This document shows positions 1-6,386 of a stretch of 6,388 nt of DNA, piece after piece. Source of the DNA: an uncultured Clostridia bacterium (GTDB taxonomy: Bacteria > Bacillota > Clostridia > Christensenellales > CAG-917); the NCBI GenBank assembly GCA_947589635.1, contig CANQCC010000082.1:1-6388 (forward strand), read 5' to 3'. Numbering within the stretch: position 1 is the stretch's first letter; each line of letters starts with the position of its first letter. The position numbers and the translations under genes are program-made. A model generated the notes under the pieces. It did not search any database, had not been told where the DNA came from, and worked only from the letters and a program-made list of their open reading frames with translations.

Positions 1-2971
1 CCGCGTCCTCGAAGGCTTTCGCGGTATCGTACTCGCAATTTGTGCCCGGGAACACGGGAATAAGCACTTTCGGCCTCGCTGTGCGTACGGCGCATGAGTA
101 TTTTTCAACCTGCTTGCCGTATGTCAGCGTGCGCACGGGGCGATCGGGCGTCTTGATATTGCACGCGTATACGCTCTCCAACTTATCCTCGTAAATTTTT
201 TGCAATGCGGCAAGCTCAAGGCTCTCTTCTCCGCGGGAGACAGTTCTCCTCGCCCTCGTCCTGCCTATAGTCCTGCCAAGCCGCGCTCCGCCCTCGACCT
301 CCAGTATAAAGGAGCCGTAGCGGTAGCCGAACAGCGTTTCTAGCGGCAGATCTTTGTCGACGGATACGCCTATGCCGTTGCCGAGGCACATCTTCAGCAA
401 TCCTTCCGCCACGCCGCCGTATGTCGGAGTGTAGACCGCCTTTGCCTTGCCCTCGCGTATCGCCTTTGTCACTTTTGCGATATTTTTGATGAGTGAGATG
501 GGTTTTGGCAAGCCGTATTCGTCATACTCGGGCTCTACAAGCGTCACTCTGTGCCCCGCCGCCTTAAATTCCGGCGAGACGACGTCGCTTGCCCTGCCCG
601 TCGTAACTGCAAATGAGACGAGTGTGGGCGGAACGTCTATGTGCTCGAAAGTGCCGCTCATACTGTCTTTGCCGCCTATCGCCGCAATACTCAGATCGCA
701 TTGCGCCTTAAATGCTCCGAGAAGCGCCGCCAGAGGCTGTCCCCATCTCGACGGGCCTTTGCCCGGCTTGAGGAAGTACTCCTGGAAAGACAGATATACG
801 TCCTTATAATCCGCGCCAGCCGCGATAAGTTTGCAGAGGCTTTCCACGACCGCAAGATACGCGCCGTGATAGGGGCTTCTCTCCGCGATGTGGGGATTGC
901 CGCCCCAACTCATAAACGACGCGCTGTCGGTGTGCCCCTTTTCGGTGGATATCAGATGCACCATGGCCTCGATGGGAGTCTGCTGGTATCTTCCGCCGAA
1001 CGGCATAAGCACGGTGCCCGCGCCTATGGTCGAGTCAAACCTTTCCGCAAGTCCGCGCTTTGAGCAGACGTTCAGGTCTCCCGCAAGCGCTTCCATCCCC
1101 GCCGAAAAGTCGCTCGGGATGTCCTTATCAAAGCGTTTCAGCTTTGCGGGAGCGATGTTGATATGCTTTTCCGCCCCATTAGAATCAAGAAATTCGCGCG
1201 AGACGTCAACAATCGTCCTGCCGTTCCAATTTATGCGCAGCCGATTTGTATCCGTGACCGTCGCGACCGCCGTCGCCTCAAGGTTTTCCGCGTTTGCAAG
1301 CGCGATAAATTTGTCCGCGTCCTTTGCCTCCACGACGACCGCCATGCGCTCCTGCGATTCGGATATTGCAAGCTCGGTGCCGTCAAGACCTTCGTACTTT
1401 TTGGGCACGAGGTCAAGGTCTATGTCGAGGCCGTCCGCAAGCTCGCCTATCGCGACCGACACGCCGCCCGCGCCAAAGTCGTTGCACCTCTTGATGAGGC
1501 GCATTGCTTCGCTGTTTCTGAACAGGCGCTGCAGTTTTCTCTCCTCCGGAGCGTTGCCCTTTTGCACTTCCGCGCCGCACTCGGCAAGCGAATCGAGAGT
1601 GTGCGATTTTGAAGATCCCGTCGCGCCGCCGCAGCCGTCTCTACCCGTCTTCCCGCCGAGAAGAATGACCTTATCGCCCTTTGCGGGAACCTCTCTGCGC
1701 ACGTTCTTTGCGGGAGTCGCCGCTATGACCGCGCCTATTTCGAGGCGCTTTGCGACGTAGCCCTCGTGGTATATCTCGTCCACCTGCCCCGTCGCAAGGC
1801 CTATCTGGTTACCGTACGAGGAATATCCCGCCGCCGCCGTAGTCACCAATTTGCGTTGAGGCAGTTTACCCTTTATCGTGTCCTTGACTGGGACGAGGGG
1901 GTCTCCCGCGCCCGTCACGCGCATAGCCGCGTACACATAGCTTCTGCCGCTCAATGGGTCGCGTATCGCGCCTCCTATGCAGGTCGCGGCGCCGCCGAAA
2001 GGTTCTATCTCCGTGGGATGGTTGTGTGTTTCGTTTTTGAACAGCAGCAGCCAATCCTCGTCTTTGCCGTCTATATTCACCTTGATCTTGACCGTGCAGG
2101 CGTTTATTTCCTCGCTCTCGTCAAGTTTGTCGATGAGGCCGCGCTTTTTAAGCAGTTTGCACGCGATCGTGCCTATGTCCATAAGGTTGACGGGTTTTGT
2201 CCTGCCGATCTCCTCGCGCGCCGCAAGGTAGTCTTTATAGGCGTCCTCAAGCAACTCGTCCTCAAATTTTACGCTGTCTATCGTCGTAAGGAAGGTGGTA
2301 TGGCGGCAGTGGTCGGACCAATAGGTGTCTATCATCCTTATCTCGGTGATGGTGGGGTCTCTCTTTTCGCTCTCGAAGTAACGCCTGCAAAATTCAAGGT
2401 CGTCCGCGTCCATGGCAAGCCCGTACTTTTTGCCGAACTGCTCTATTCCCGCCCTGTCAAGCTTCAAAAAGCCGTGCAAAGTTTCGACTTCGGTTGGAAT
2501 ATTGTACTCCATCCTCAAAGTCGCGGGCAAGGCGAGCGACGCTTCCCTGCTCTCCACGGGGTTTATGACGTAGCGTTTTATCGCAAGTATGTCGCCCTCG
2601 TCAATGTCGCCGTATACGAGATACAGCTTCGCCGTGCGGATGAGAGGACGCGCGCCCTTGGAGATGAGCTGTATGCATTGCGCCGCACTGTCAGCCCGCT
2701 GATCGAATTGCCCGGGCAGATATTCCGTCGCAAACGCCTCTGCCCCGCTCATGTCCACGTCGCTTGAAGCGACGTCCATCTGAGGCTCGCTGAAGACCTT
2801 GCCTACGCAGTCGTCAAACAGCGCCTTGTCAAGGCCGTCCGCGTCATAGCGATTTATCACGCGCAACTTTTTTATGCCGCTTATGCCAAGAAGTTCCCTG
2901 CAATCGTTCAGCAGGCTTTTCGCTTCAAGGTCGAAACCTTCTTTTTTTTCAACGTAAACTCTGAAAACCAT
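1..2971 (-). CDS. purL: Phosphoribosylformylglycinamidine synthase, single-chain PurL-PurQ type, partial (first 990 residues)
   Basis: Converts FGAR, glutamine and ATP to FGAM. I read the frame codon by codon from the ATG at 2971 to the left edge: 990 uninterrupted codons plus one base, so the gene runs out of the window. The N-terminal PurS-like part begins MVFRVYVEKK and contains EYLPGQFDQRADSAAQC. Next come TYWSDHCRHTTF (216-227), KNETHNHPTEIEPFGGAAT (312-330) with CIGGAIRDPLSGR following, NDFGAGGVSVAIGE (497-510), AISESQERMAVVV (535-547) and IGGKDSMSG (765-773), i.e. both synthetase halves. From residue 968, KVLIPVFPGTNCEYD is the start of a PurQ glutamine amidotransferase domain, so this is the fused form typical of clostridial and related bacteria, expected near 1,240 residues. 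The nucleophile Cys and the His-Glu pair of the amidotransferase lie outside the window. GGGAGA inside the end of purD, with about 8 nt spacing, supports the start. An Arg-rich stretch occurs at 897-913. Confidence 0.96.
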   Translation of the reverse strand, partial: MVFRVYVEKKEGFDLEAKSLLNDCRELLGISGIKKLRVINRYDADGLDKALFDDCVGKVFSEPQMDVASSDVDMSGAEAFATEYLPGQFDQRADSAAQCIQLISKGARPLIRTAKLYLVYGDIDEGDILAIKRYVINPVESREASLALPATLRMEYNIPTEVETLHGFLKLDRAGIEQFGKKYGLAMDADDLEFCRRYFESEKRDPTITEIRMIDTYWSDHCRHTTFLTTIDSVKFEDELLEDAYKDYLAAREEIGRTKPVNLMDIGTIACKLLKKRGLIDKLDESEEINACTVKIKVNIDGKDEDWLLLFKNETHNHPTEIEPFGGAATCIGGAIRDPLSGRSYVYAAMRVTGAGDPLVPVKDTIKGKLPQRKLVTTAAAGYSSYGNQIGLATGQVDEIYHEGYVAKRLEIGAVIAATPAKNVRREVPAKGDKVILLGGKTGRDGCGGATGSSKSHTLDSLAECGAEVQKGNAPEERKLQRLFRNSEAMRLIKRCNDFGAGGVSVAIGELADGLDIDLDLVPKKYEGLDGTELAISESQERMAVVVEAKDADKFIALANAENLEATAVATVTDTNRLRINWNGRTIVDVSREFLDSNGAEKHINIAPAKLKRFDKDIPSDFSAGMEALAGDLNVCSKRGLAERFDSTIGAGTVLMPFGGRYQQTPIEAMVHLISTEKGHTDSASFMSWGGNPHIAERSPYHGAYLAVVESLCKLIAAGADYKDVYLSFQEYFLKPGKGPSRWGQPLAALLGAFKAQCDLSIAAIGGKDSMSGTFEHIDVPPTLVSFAVTTGRASDVVSPEFKAAGHRVTLVEPEYDEYGLPKPISLIKNIAKVTKAIREGKAKAVYTPTYGGVAEGLLKMCLGNGIGVSVDKDLPLETLFGYRYGSFILEVEGGARLGRTIGRTRARRTVSRGEESLELAALQKIYEDKLESVYACNIKTPDRPVRTLTYGKQVEKYSCAVRTARPKVLIPVFPGTNCEYDTAKAFEDA
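258..277. repeat. Exact 8-nt direct repeat (12-nt period) inside purL
   Basis: GTCCTGCC on the plus strand occurs at 258-265 and 270-277, separated by TATA. On the coding strand this gives Gly-Arg-Thr-Ile-Gly-Arg-Thr (residues 899-905) inside an Arg-rich stretch. The frame is kept, so it may be a 12-nt slippage duplication in a linker before the PurQ domain. Confidence 0.55.
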
Positions 2972-2974
2972 AAG

Positions 2975-4246
2975 TCATTCTCCCAATGCGGCAAGCGCGC
3001 GAGCGCCTATATCGCCGCGCTTGTACGCGCCCTCGAAACTCACTTCGTCCGCAAGCGCATACGCCTTTTTTATTGCCTTTGACAACGTGCCCGCGGTGGC
3101 CACCGCGCCAAGCACTCTGCCTCCCGAGGTCACAAGTCTGCCGTCCTCAAGTTTTGCTCCCGCGACGTATATTTCTTCGCCGTCCGACGTCTTTGGCAAG
3201 GTTATTTCAAATCCCGTCTTGTACTTTGTTGGATAGCCACTTGAAGCCACGACTACGCAGCATGCGCTGTCCTTTGAAAACCGTACCGGGGTCTCTAAAA
3301 GAGTCCCGTTTCTTGTAGCGATCATTATCTCAAGCAGGTCGCTCTCAAGAAGAGGCAGCACGACCTGAGTCTCGGGGTCGCCGAAGCGGCAATTGTATTC
3401 GATGACTTTGGGCCCGTCCGCGGTTATCATAAGCCCGAAATACAGACAACCCTTAAACGTCCTGCCCTCGCTGTTCATCGCGTTTATCGTAGGCAGGAAG
3501 ATCTCGCGCATGCAACGCTGTTGCACCTCTTCTGTGTAATACGGATTTGGCGCCACCGTGCCCATTCCGCCCGTATTGAGTCCCTTGTCGCCGTCGAGCG
3601 CGCGCTTATGATCCATTGATGATATCATAGGCACAATTGTCTTGCCGTCCGTAAACGACAGCACGGACACTTCGGGACCTGTCAAAAACTCCTCGATAAG
3701 CACTCGGGAGCCGCTTGCGCCGAACACTTTTTTGACCATCATATCGTCTACGGCGGCCCTTGCCTCCTCAAGCGAATTCACTATGACCGCGCCTTTCCCA
3801 AGCGCAAGTCCGTCCGCCTTTATGACGGTCGGATAGGAAGTCTTTTCAAGATAGGATATCGCCTCGTCCGGATCGTCGAAGACCGCGCATTTTGCAGTCG
3901 GAATGCCGTATTTTTGCATCAACTGCTTTGAAAATATCTTGCTGCCCTCAATTATTGCCGCCCGCTTGTTTGGACCGAAACAGGGTATCCCCGCCTCTTC
4001 AAGCGCGTCCACCATGCCGAGGACAAGCGGATCGTCGGGGGTCACCACCGCAAAATCTATGCCGTGCGAGGTCGCAAACGCTACGACGCCGTCAATGTCC
4101 GTAGCTTTTATCGGGCAGCATTCCGCGTCCGCCGCAATGCCGCCGTTGCCGGGAAGGCAATATATCTTTCCCGCGTTTTTGCTTCTCTTAAGCGCTTTTA
4201 TCACGGCGTGTTCTCTTCCGCCGCCGCCAATTACCATAATGTCCAT
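2975..4246 (-). CDS. purD: Phosphoribosylamine-glycine ligase (GAR synthetase), 423 aa
   Basis: ATP-dependent ligase joining glycine to 5-phosphoribosylamine to give GAR, the second step of purine synthesis, in the cytosol. The length is normal for PurD. The N-terminal domain starts with the GGGGREHA signature (residues 7-14). The ATP-grasp part contains GPNKRAAIIEGSKIFSK (91-107), KADGLALGKGAVIV (143-156), the MDHKRALDGDKGLNTGGMG block (211-229) and EYNCRFGDPETQVVLPLL (283-300), with the metal-binding Glu and Asn of the ATP-grasp site visible there. The C-terminal domain ends at residue 423. Small departures from the usual consensus are Leu223 where most relatives have Pro (DxGPNTGG) and TVAPNP where many have AYSP. 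The ATG at 4246 has AAGGAG 5 nt upstream. The stop is 3 nt before the purL start, and the purL ribosome binding site lies inside the last purD codons, so translation of the two is probably coupled. Confidence 0.97.
   Translation of the reverse strand: MDIMVIGGGGREHAVIKALKRSKNAGKIYCLPGNGGIAADAECCPIKATDIDGVVAFATSHGIDFAVVTPDDPLVLGMVDALEEAGIPCFGPNKRAAIIEGSKIFSKQLMQKYGIPTAKCAVFDDPDEAISYLEKTSYPTVIKADGLALGKGAVIVNSLEEARAAVDDMMVKKVFGASGSRVLIEEFLTGPEVSVLSFTDGKTIVPMISSMDHKRALDGDKGLNTGGMGTVAPNPYYTEEVQQRCMREIFLPTINAMNSEGRTFKGCLYFGLMITADGPKVIEYNCRFGDPETQVVLPLLESDLLEIMIATRNGTLLETPVRFSKDSACCVVVASSGYPTKYKTGFEITLPKTSDGEEIYVAGAKLEDGRLVTSGGRVLGAVATAGTLSKAIKKAYALADEVSFEGAYKRGDIGARALAALGE
2979..2984 (-). promoter_or_regulatory. 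Shine-Dalgarno of purL inside the end of purD
   Basis: GGGAGA on the minus strand overlaps the last codons of purD (Gly-Glu) and lies 7-8 nt before the purL ATG at 2971. This layout, with only 3 nt between the genes, is typical of translational coupling. Confidence 0.7.
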
Positions 4247-4251
4247 AATCT

Positions 4252-4257
4252 CTCCTT
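4252..4257 (-). promoter_or_regulatory. Shine-Dalgarno of purD
   Basis: AAGGAG on the minus strand, 5 nt before the ATG at 4246, within the 33-nt gap after the transformylase stop. It supports Met1 rather than Met4 as the start. Confidence 0.8.
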
Positions 4258-4279
4258 ATCGGCTTGACCCCGCGTCCGA

Positions 4280-5464
4280 TCAATGGTGGAAAAGCCTCAT
4301 TCCCGTAAAGCACATGACCATGCCGTGCTTGTCTGCCGCCTCTATGACGAGGTCGTCGCGCACGGAGCCGCCCGGTTCCGCCACGTAGCTCACGCCGCTT
4401 TTATATGCCCGCTCGATGTTGTCCGAGAAGGGGAAGAACGCGTCGCTGCCAAGCGAAACGCCGCTTATGGTCTTAAGATACGCCACCTTTTCCTCGCGCG
4501 TAAACGGCTCGGGACGCACGGCAAAGTTGTTCCTCCAAACGTCGTCGCCTATGACGTCGTCCGCGTCGTCGGACAGATACAGGTCTATAATGTTGTTCTT
4601 CTCGGGTCTGCCCACGCCCTCCGCAAATTGCAGGGAAAGCACTTTTTCATGCTGTCTTAGGTGCCAAAGATCCGCCTTTTGCGCCGCGAGACGGGTGCAA
4701 TGTATGCGCGACTGTTGTCCCGCGCCCACGCCTATCGCCTGCCCGTCCGCCGCAAAGCACACGGAGTTAGACTGGGTATATTTGAGAGTGATAAGCGATA
4801 TTATAAGGTCTATAGCCTTGTCGTGCGGCAAGTCTTTGTTTTGAGTGACGATATTTTTAAGCAGTTCCTCGTCTATTCTGAAGTTGTTGCGCCCCTGTTC
4901 GAAGGTCACGCCGAACACCTGTTTTCTTTCGATTTCCGCTGGAACATAGTCCTTGTCGATCTTAACGATGTTGTAGGCGCCTTTGCGCTTTGCCTTCAAA
5001 ATTTCCAGCGCCTTTTGAGAATAGGCGGGCGCGATTATTCCGTCCGAGACTTCGCGCGCGATTATTTTTGCGGTGGTCTCGTCACACTCGTCCGAAAGCG
5101 CTATCCAATCGCCGAAAGAGGACATCCTGTCCGTTCCTCTCGCCCTTGCGTACGCACACGCGAGCGGAGAATCGTCAAGCCCCTCGATATCGTCGACGAA
5201 GCAGGACTTTTTAAGTTGCTCGGACAGCTTTTTGCCCACCGCCGCGGACGTGGGCGACACATGTTTGAAACTTGTCGCCGCCGTAAGTCCCGTATTCTCC
5301 TTTATCTCCTTGACAAGCTGCCACGAGTTGAACGCGTCAAGAAAGTTGATATATCCCGGTCTGCCGTTCAATATCTCCACGGGGAGAGCGCCGCCGTCAG
5401 CCATGAATATGCGCGCGGGTTTCTGATTTGGGTTGCAACCGTATTTCAGCGAAAATTCGTTCAT
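4280..5464 (-). CDS. purH: Stand-alone AICAR transformylase (phosphoribosylaminoimidazolecarboxamide formyltransferase), 394 aa
   Basis: Transfers the formyl group of 10-formyltetrahydrofolate to AICAR, giving FAICAR, the penultimate step of purine synthesis. Only the AICARFT part is present; the N-terminal IMP cyclohydrolase domain of bifunctional PurH (about 200 residues) is absent. As I recall human ATIC, the chain lines up from near its residue 199 to the very end. Shared blocks include LKYGCNPNQ (6-14), SFKHVSP (65-71), ARARGTDRMSSFGD (106-119), REVSDGIIAPAY (137-148), KYTQSNSVC (228-236), GAGQQSRIHCTRLA (247-260), SDAFFPFSDN (340-349) and the terminal RLFHH. Lys67-His68 match the catalytic Lys266-His267 of ATIC. 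An AAGGA site lies 8 nt before the ATG. The gene sits between the cyclohydrolase that uses its product and purD 33 nt downstream, so the two neighbours together replace PurH. The symbol purH is used in the transformylase-only sense. The function is clear; subfamily naming is less certain. Confidence 0.95.
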   Translation of the reverse strand: MNEFSLKYGCNPNQKPARIFMADGGALPVEILNGRPGYINFLDAFNSWQLVKEIKENTGLTAATSFKHVSPTSAAVGKKLSEQLKKSCFVDDIEGLDDSPLACAYARARGTDRMSSFGDWIALSDECDETTAKIIAREVSDGIIAPAYSQKALEILKAKRKGAYNIVKIDKDYVPAEIERKQVFGVTFEQGRNNFRIDEELLKNIVTQNKDLPHDKAIDLIISLITLKYTQSNSVCFAADGQAIGVGAGQQSRIHCTRLAAQKADLWHLRQHEKVLSLQFAEGVGRPEKNNIIDLYLSDDADDVIGDDVWRNNFAVRPEPFTREEKVAYLKTISGVSLGSDAFFPFSDNIERAYKSGVSYVAEPGGSVRDDLVIEAADKHGMVMCFTGMRLFHH

Positions 5465-5472
5465 AATTATTT

Positions 5473-5477
5473 TCCTT
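5473..5477 (-). promoter_or_regulatory. Shine-Dalgarno of the AICAR transformylase gene
   Basis: AAGGA on the minus strand, 8 nt before the ATG at 5464, in an A-rich context. It lies directly downstream of the two-copy 12-nt repeat and shares its last base with it. Confidence 0.65.
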
Positions 5478-5500
5478 ATGTCGTTTTATATGTCGTTTTA
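5477..5500. repeat. Two-copy 12-nt tandem repeat in the purO-purH gap
   Basis: The plus strand has TATGTCGTTTTA at 5477-5488, immediately repeated at 5489-5500, with three more matching bases (TAT) after it. It lies in the 73-nt gap 5465-5537, just upstream of the transformylase Shine-Dalgarno. The rest of the gap is AT-rich and shows no clear hairpin or promoter. A recent slippage duplication is the simplest reading; a paired binding site is possible but unsupported. Confidence 0.75.
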
Positions 5501-5537
5501 TATTTTGTTTGGCGGTCTATACATATCGCTTATATCG

Positions 5538-6311
5538 TCACTCGGCGCAAGTCAACCAATCTCCACCCTTTCTGCGCCAAGAGTGTTTTTTCTTGTACTT
5601 GTTGTATAACACTTCGTCATACTCGCCGCTCTTTAAGTCAATGTACCTGCAAACGAGGGATATTTTGTTGGCGTTGTCAAGGCTGTTCCAAAGATCCTTT
5701 GCAAAACGGTTTATATCCTCGTCGATCTTTATCGCGATGGGCTCCCCTTCGAAGCTGGGAAGAGGATTGCCGTCCTTCATGTATGTGCGGATGAAGTGCC
5801 CCGTGCCCGACATCGGCTCGTAGTCATAGAAAAAGCGGTTGCACGCCCTGCCCTTGTTGTCCGCGCTCTTGAGGATGGATATTTCATACGAATAATCCTT
5901 GACGCGCTCGCCGAGATGAAGTATGGCGCTGATGCGCGGCGTGAAGTTGGGAGCGTCCGGCTCGAACGTGCGCGTCTTAAGCGCGTGACGGAAGCATTTC
6001 CCCTCTTTAAGAGCGCGCTCTATCGTGTCAGTCTGATCGCCGTTTGTGACGATGACGTCGTTTCCTACGACTTTGACGGGAGAATATATGATGAGAGAGG
6101 GGTCTTTGACCTTGCTCTCGTCGCAAGCCTCCGTCCTTATCTCGTCGCCGTATTTGGCGAACACGCGGTTGCGGCTATTGTCACTCCTGCCCATGATGAA
6201 ATAGGCAAAGACCGCCTTTTTGCCGTCCTTGGATTTGCCGACGATTATCCCCCTTCCGGGATAGGCGTTAAATTTGAGCAGATTAAAAATGTTTCTTCTC
6301 ATCCGCGACAT
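5538..6311 (-). CDS. purO: IMP cyclohydrolase, PurO-type (IMP_cyclohyd family), 257 aa
   Basis: Predicted cytosolic enzyme for the last step of IMP synthesis, closing FAICAR to IMP with loss of water. The protein shows the conserved blocks of the PurO-like IMP cyclohydrolase family, known first from archaea and also found in some bacteria: YPGRG (residues 17-21), YFIMGRSDNSRNRVF (37-51), TNGDQTDT (89-96), EPDAPNFTPRIS (117-128) and GTGHFIRTY (169-177). It is unrelated in fold to the MGS-like cyclohydrolase half of ordinary bacterial PurH. The ATG at 6311 is chosen because a strong GGAGG-type site lies 5 nt upstream; Met4 (6302) is a weaker alternative. No signal peptide or membrane segment is seen. 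It is the first visible gene of the operon, 73 nt ahead of the AICAR transformylase that supplies its substrate. The last 17 or so residues, from K241, are strongly basic and may exceed the family's usual end. The symbol purO is borrowed from the archaeal name. Family assignment is by recognised motifs, not a search. Confidence 0.9.
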   Translation of the reverse strand: MSRMRRNIFNLLKFNAYPGRGIIVGKSKDGKKAVFAYFIMGRSDNSRNRVFAKYGDEIRTEACDESKVKDPSLIIYSPVKVVGNDVIVTNGDQTDTIERALKEGKCFRHALKTRTFEPDAPNFTPRISAILHLGERVKDYSYEISILKSADNKGRACNRFFYDYEPMSGTGHFIRTYMKDGNPLPSFEGEPIAIKIDEDINRFAKDLWNSLDNANKISLVCRYIDLKSGEYDEVLYNKYKKKHSWRRKGGDWLTCAE

Positions 6312-6316
6312 GATAT

Positions 6317-6325
6317 CCTCCTCCC
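6317..6325 (-). promoter_or_regulatory. Strong Shine-Dalgarno of the IMP cyclohydrolase gene
   Basis: GGGAGGAGG on the minus strand ends 5 nt before the ATG at 6311. It decides the start in favour of 6311 over the second ATG at 6302, which would be 14 nt away. Confidence 0.8.
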
Positions 6326-6337
6326 GCGCACAGCGCG
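6325..6337 (-). other. Small hairpin next to the first ribosome binding site
   Basis: A perfect inverted repeat, CGCGC-TGT-GCGCG on the minus strand, forms a 5-bp all-GC stem with a 3-nt loop and abuts, overlapping by one base, the Shine-Dalgarno of the first gene. It could lie at the 5' end of the mRNA if the candidate promoter is right, where it might affect mRNA stability or ribosome access. It may also be chance in GC-rich DNA. Confidence 0.35.
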
Positions 6338-6366
6338 TTTACAAAATATGTTGTTTATGCTTTCAA
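6338..6366 (-). promoter_or_regulatory. Candidate sigma-70/sigma-A promoter for the purine operon
   Basis: On the minus strand, TTGAAA (6366-6361, five of six matches to the -35 consensus) is followed after 17 nt by TGTAAA (6343-6338, four of six matches to the -10 consensus). The spacer is AT-rich, unlike the surrounding coding DNA. The -35 overlaps the T run of the presumed upstream terminator. Transcription would start near 6331, leaving a leader of only about 20 nt, too short for a purine riboswitch. I saw no PurR box. This is a motif match only. Confidence 0.35.
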
Positions 6367-6386
6367 AAAGCGCGTATAAAACGCGC
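6365..6386 (-). terminator. Putative rho-independent terminator of a gene upstream of the operon
   Basis: Read on the minus strand, a 6-bp GC-rich stem (GCGCGT paired with ACGCGC, 6386-6381 and 6375-6370) encloses a 5-nt TTTAT loop and is followed directly by five T residues (6369-6365). This fits a short intrinsic terminator for a minus-strand gene ending beyond the right edge. The stem is short and the window ends 2 nt past it, so the upstream gene cannot be checked. Confidence 0.5.

Larger units (their letters stand above)
1..6343 (-). other. Purine-biosynthesis operon (purO-purH-purD-purL...), truncated at left
   Basis: Four genes in the same orientation are separated by 73, 33 and 3 nt, and I see no terminator-like hairpin with a T run between them, so they are probably one transcript. 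The gene products act at different points of one pathway (GAR formation, FGAM formation, FAICAR formation, IMP closure). The right boundary is suggested by a terminator-like hairpin and a candidate promoter at 6338-6386; the left boundary is not in the window. Other pathway genes (purF, purN, purM, purE, purC, purB) are not visible here. The operon call is inference from spacing and function. Confidence 0.8.

Noticed and set aside
888..1760. Plus-strand open frame (290 codons), Ser- and Arg-rich
   Set aside because: Low-complexity composition typical of antisense frames in GC-biased genes, opposite conserved PurL catalytic motifs.
1766..2767. Long plus-strand open frame (333 codons) opposite purL
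   Set aside because: It is antisense to a fully motif-supported PurL. The translation is Arg/Val/Tyr-rich without recognisable domains and follows from the codon bias of the true frame.
4247..4279. Possible small gene or terminator between the transformylase gene and purD
   Set aside because: The 33-nt gap holds only the purD ribosome binding site, with no hairpin plus T run.
3903..4388. Plus-strand open frame (161 codons) with a hydrophobic stretch that resembles a signal or membrane segment
   Set aside because: It is antisense to the PurD N-terminus and the transformylase end. The hydrophobic look comes from reading codons in reverse complement.
4661..5794. Long plus-strand open frame (377 codons) spanning the transformylase and the end of the cyclohydrolase gene
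   Set aside because: It runs antisense across two real genes and their gap, has no good ribosome binding site or recognisable domain, and reads as a shadow of the minus-strand codons.
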